Shown: positions 5,645 through 5,811 of the stretch, piece after piece
Layout of the letters: every line of letters starts with the position of its first letter
How positions within the stretch are numbered: position 1 is the first letter of the stretch
Assembly (NCBI GenBank): GCA_964446285.1
Contig: CAYUNT010000248.1
Coordinates: 1 to 5,811, forward strand
Direction of reading: 5' to 3'
Source of the DNA: CAYUNT01 sp964446285
GTDB lineage: Bacteria > Sumerlaeota > Sumerlaeia > SLMS01 > CAYUNT01
DNA: 5,811 bases
Program-made: the position numbers and the translations under genes
Notes under the pieces: model-generated
Databases searched by the model: none
What the model saw: only the letters and a program-made list of their open reading frames with translations
Told to the model about the DNA's origin: nothing

Positions 5645-5663
5645 CCCTACGCACCCTTTTATC

Positions 5664-5694
5664 GCTATGATATGTCGTCTGGCAACTTCATAGC
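5664..5694. repeat. 7-bp inverted repeat downstream of the candidate promoter
   Basis: GCTATGA (5664-5670) and TCATAGC (5688-5694) are perfect complements with a 17-base spacer. The centre-to-centre spacing of 24 bases is possible for a dimeric regulator or a leader hairpin, but neither is proven. Confidence 0.25.
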
Positions 5695-5811
5695 ATATTA
5701 TCTCATCTTCATGCACCAGCGATCATTGAATTTAGACGCTATTGAACAATATAACATCTGGAGTGTAGCGAAAAGCGGCTTTTATGGGAATGAGACCTCG
5801 GAATCGGCTTG
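5672..5811 (+). CDS. Possible start of a downstream gene, cut by the window edge (unrecognised)
   Basis: This frame has no stop from 5633 (just after a TGA at 5630-5632) to the end of the window. It has ATG codons at 5672 (MSSGNFIAYYLIF) and 5711 (MHQRSLNLDAIEQYNIWSVA). The other five frames all contain stops in the same tail. The 5711 start gives a plausible soluble protein start, with NIWSVAKSGFYGNETSES following; the 5672 start adds a short hydrophobic stretch. Neither ATG has a visible Shine-Dalgarno, which lowers confidence. The region is far richer in A+T than the genes before it (47/120 G+C over 5641-5760), which would fit a gene of foreign origin or simply a non-coding regulatory stretch. 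I recognise no family. Confidence 0.35.
   Translation, partial: MSSGNFIAYYLIFMHQRSLNLDAIEQYNIWSVAKSGFYGNETSESA

Noticed and set aside
5771..5783. Palindrome AAAAGC-G-GCTTTT near the window end.
   Set aside because: Short, AT-rich, and inside the possible coding frame; likely chance.

Overview
The window is a GC-rich stretch of bacterial chromosome. One hand-counted line in the third gene (3661-3720) is 44/60 G+C. The last ~170 bases are clearly AT-richer: 5641-5760 counts to 47/120 G+C. All recognisable genes read rightward. Gene content (an ElbB-type DJ-1 protein, a very large spermidine-synthase-like multispan membrane protein, a minimal GGQ release-factor-like protein and a tandem GNAT protein), together with short interspersed hairpin repeats, fits a high-GC, Gram-negative-like environmental lineage such as the Planctomycetes/Verrucomicrobia/Hydrogenedentes/Sumerlaeota or Deltaproteobacteria. 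That placement is an inference from memory of the families, not something the sequence proves.

Layout. Bases 2-112 may be the C-terminal tail of an upstream gene. Bases 113-352 are a leader-like intergenic region with competing GC-rich inverted repeats and no convincing promoter. ElbB (353-1012) starts after a good Shine-Dalgarno and overlaps the next gene by ATGA. That gene (1009-3942) encodes a 977-residue protein with N-terminal membrane helices, a degenerate SpeE/methyltransferase-like domain, and C-terminal membrane helices with family-typical motifs. After 85 bases comes a 115-residue GGQ protein (4028-4375), probably a stalled-ribosome rescue factor. Bases 4376-4570 hold a MITE-like nested inverted repeat (4406-4528) with two tandem hairpin units, then a further stem-loop just upstream of the next gene. 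The 316-residue double GNAT acetyltransferase (4571-5521) has a strong Shine-Dalgarno. The AT-rich end holds a possible sigma70-type promoter, two short inverted repeats, and a frame that stays open to the window edge and may begin another gene.

The only pair with sequence evidence of co-expression is elbB and the membrane protein, through the 4-base start/stop overlap. The release-factor-like and GNAT genes are co-oriented but separated by gaps containing possible terminator or repeat structure, so they may be separate units. I see no CRISPR array, tRNA, rRNA, transposase gene or defence system. The most unusual features are the sequence repeats: two in-frame copies of a 24-base hairpin-forming repeat and a 12-base tandem repeat inside the membrane protein gene, and the nested inverted-repeat element at 4406-4528.
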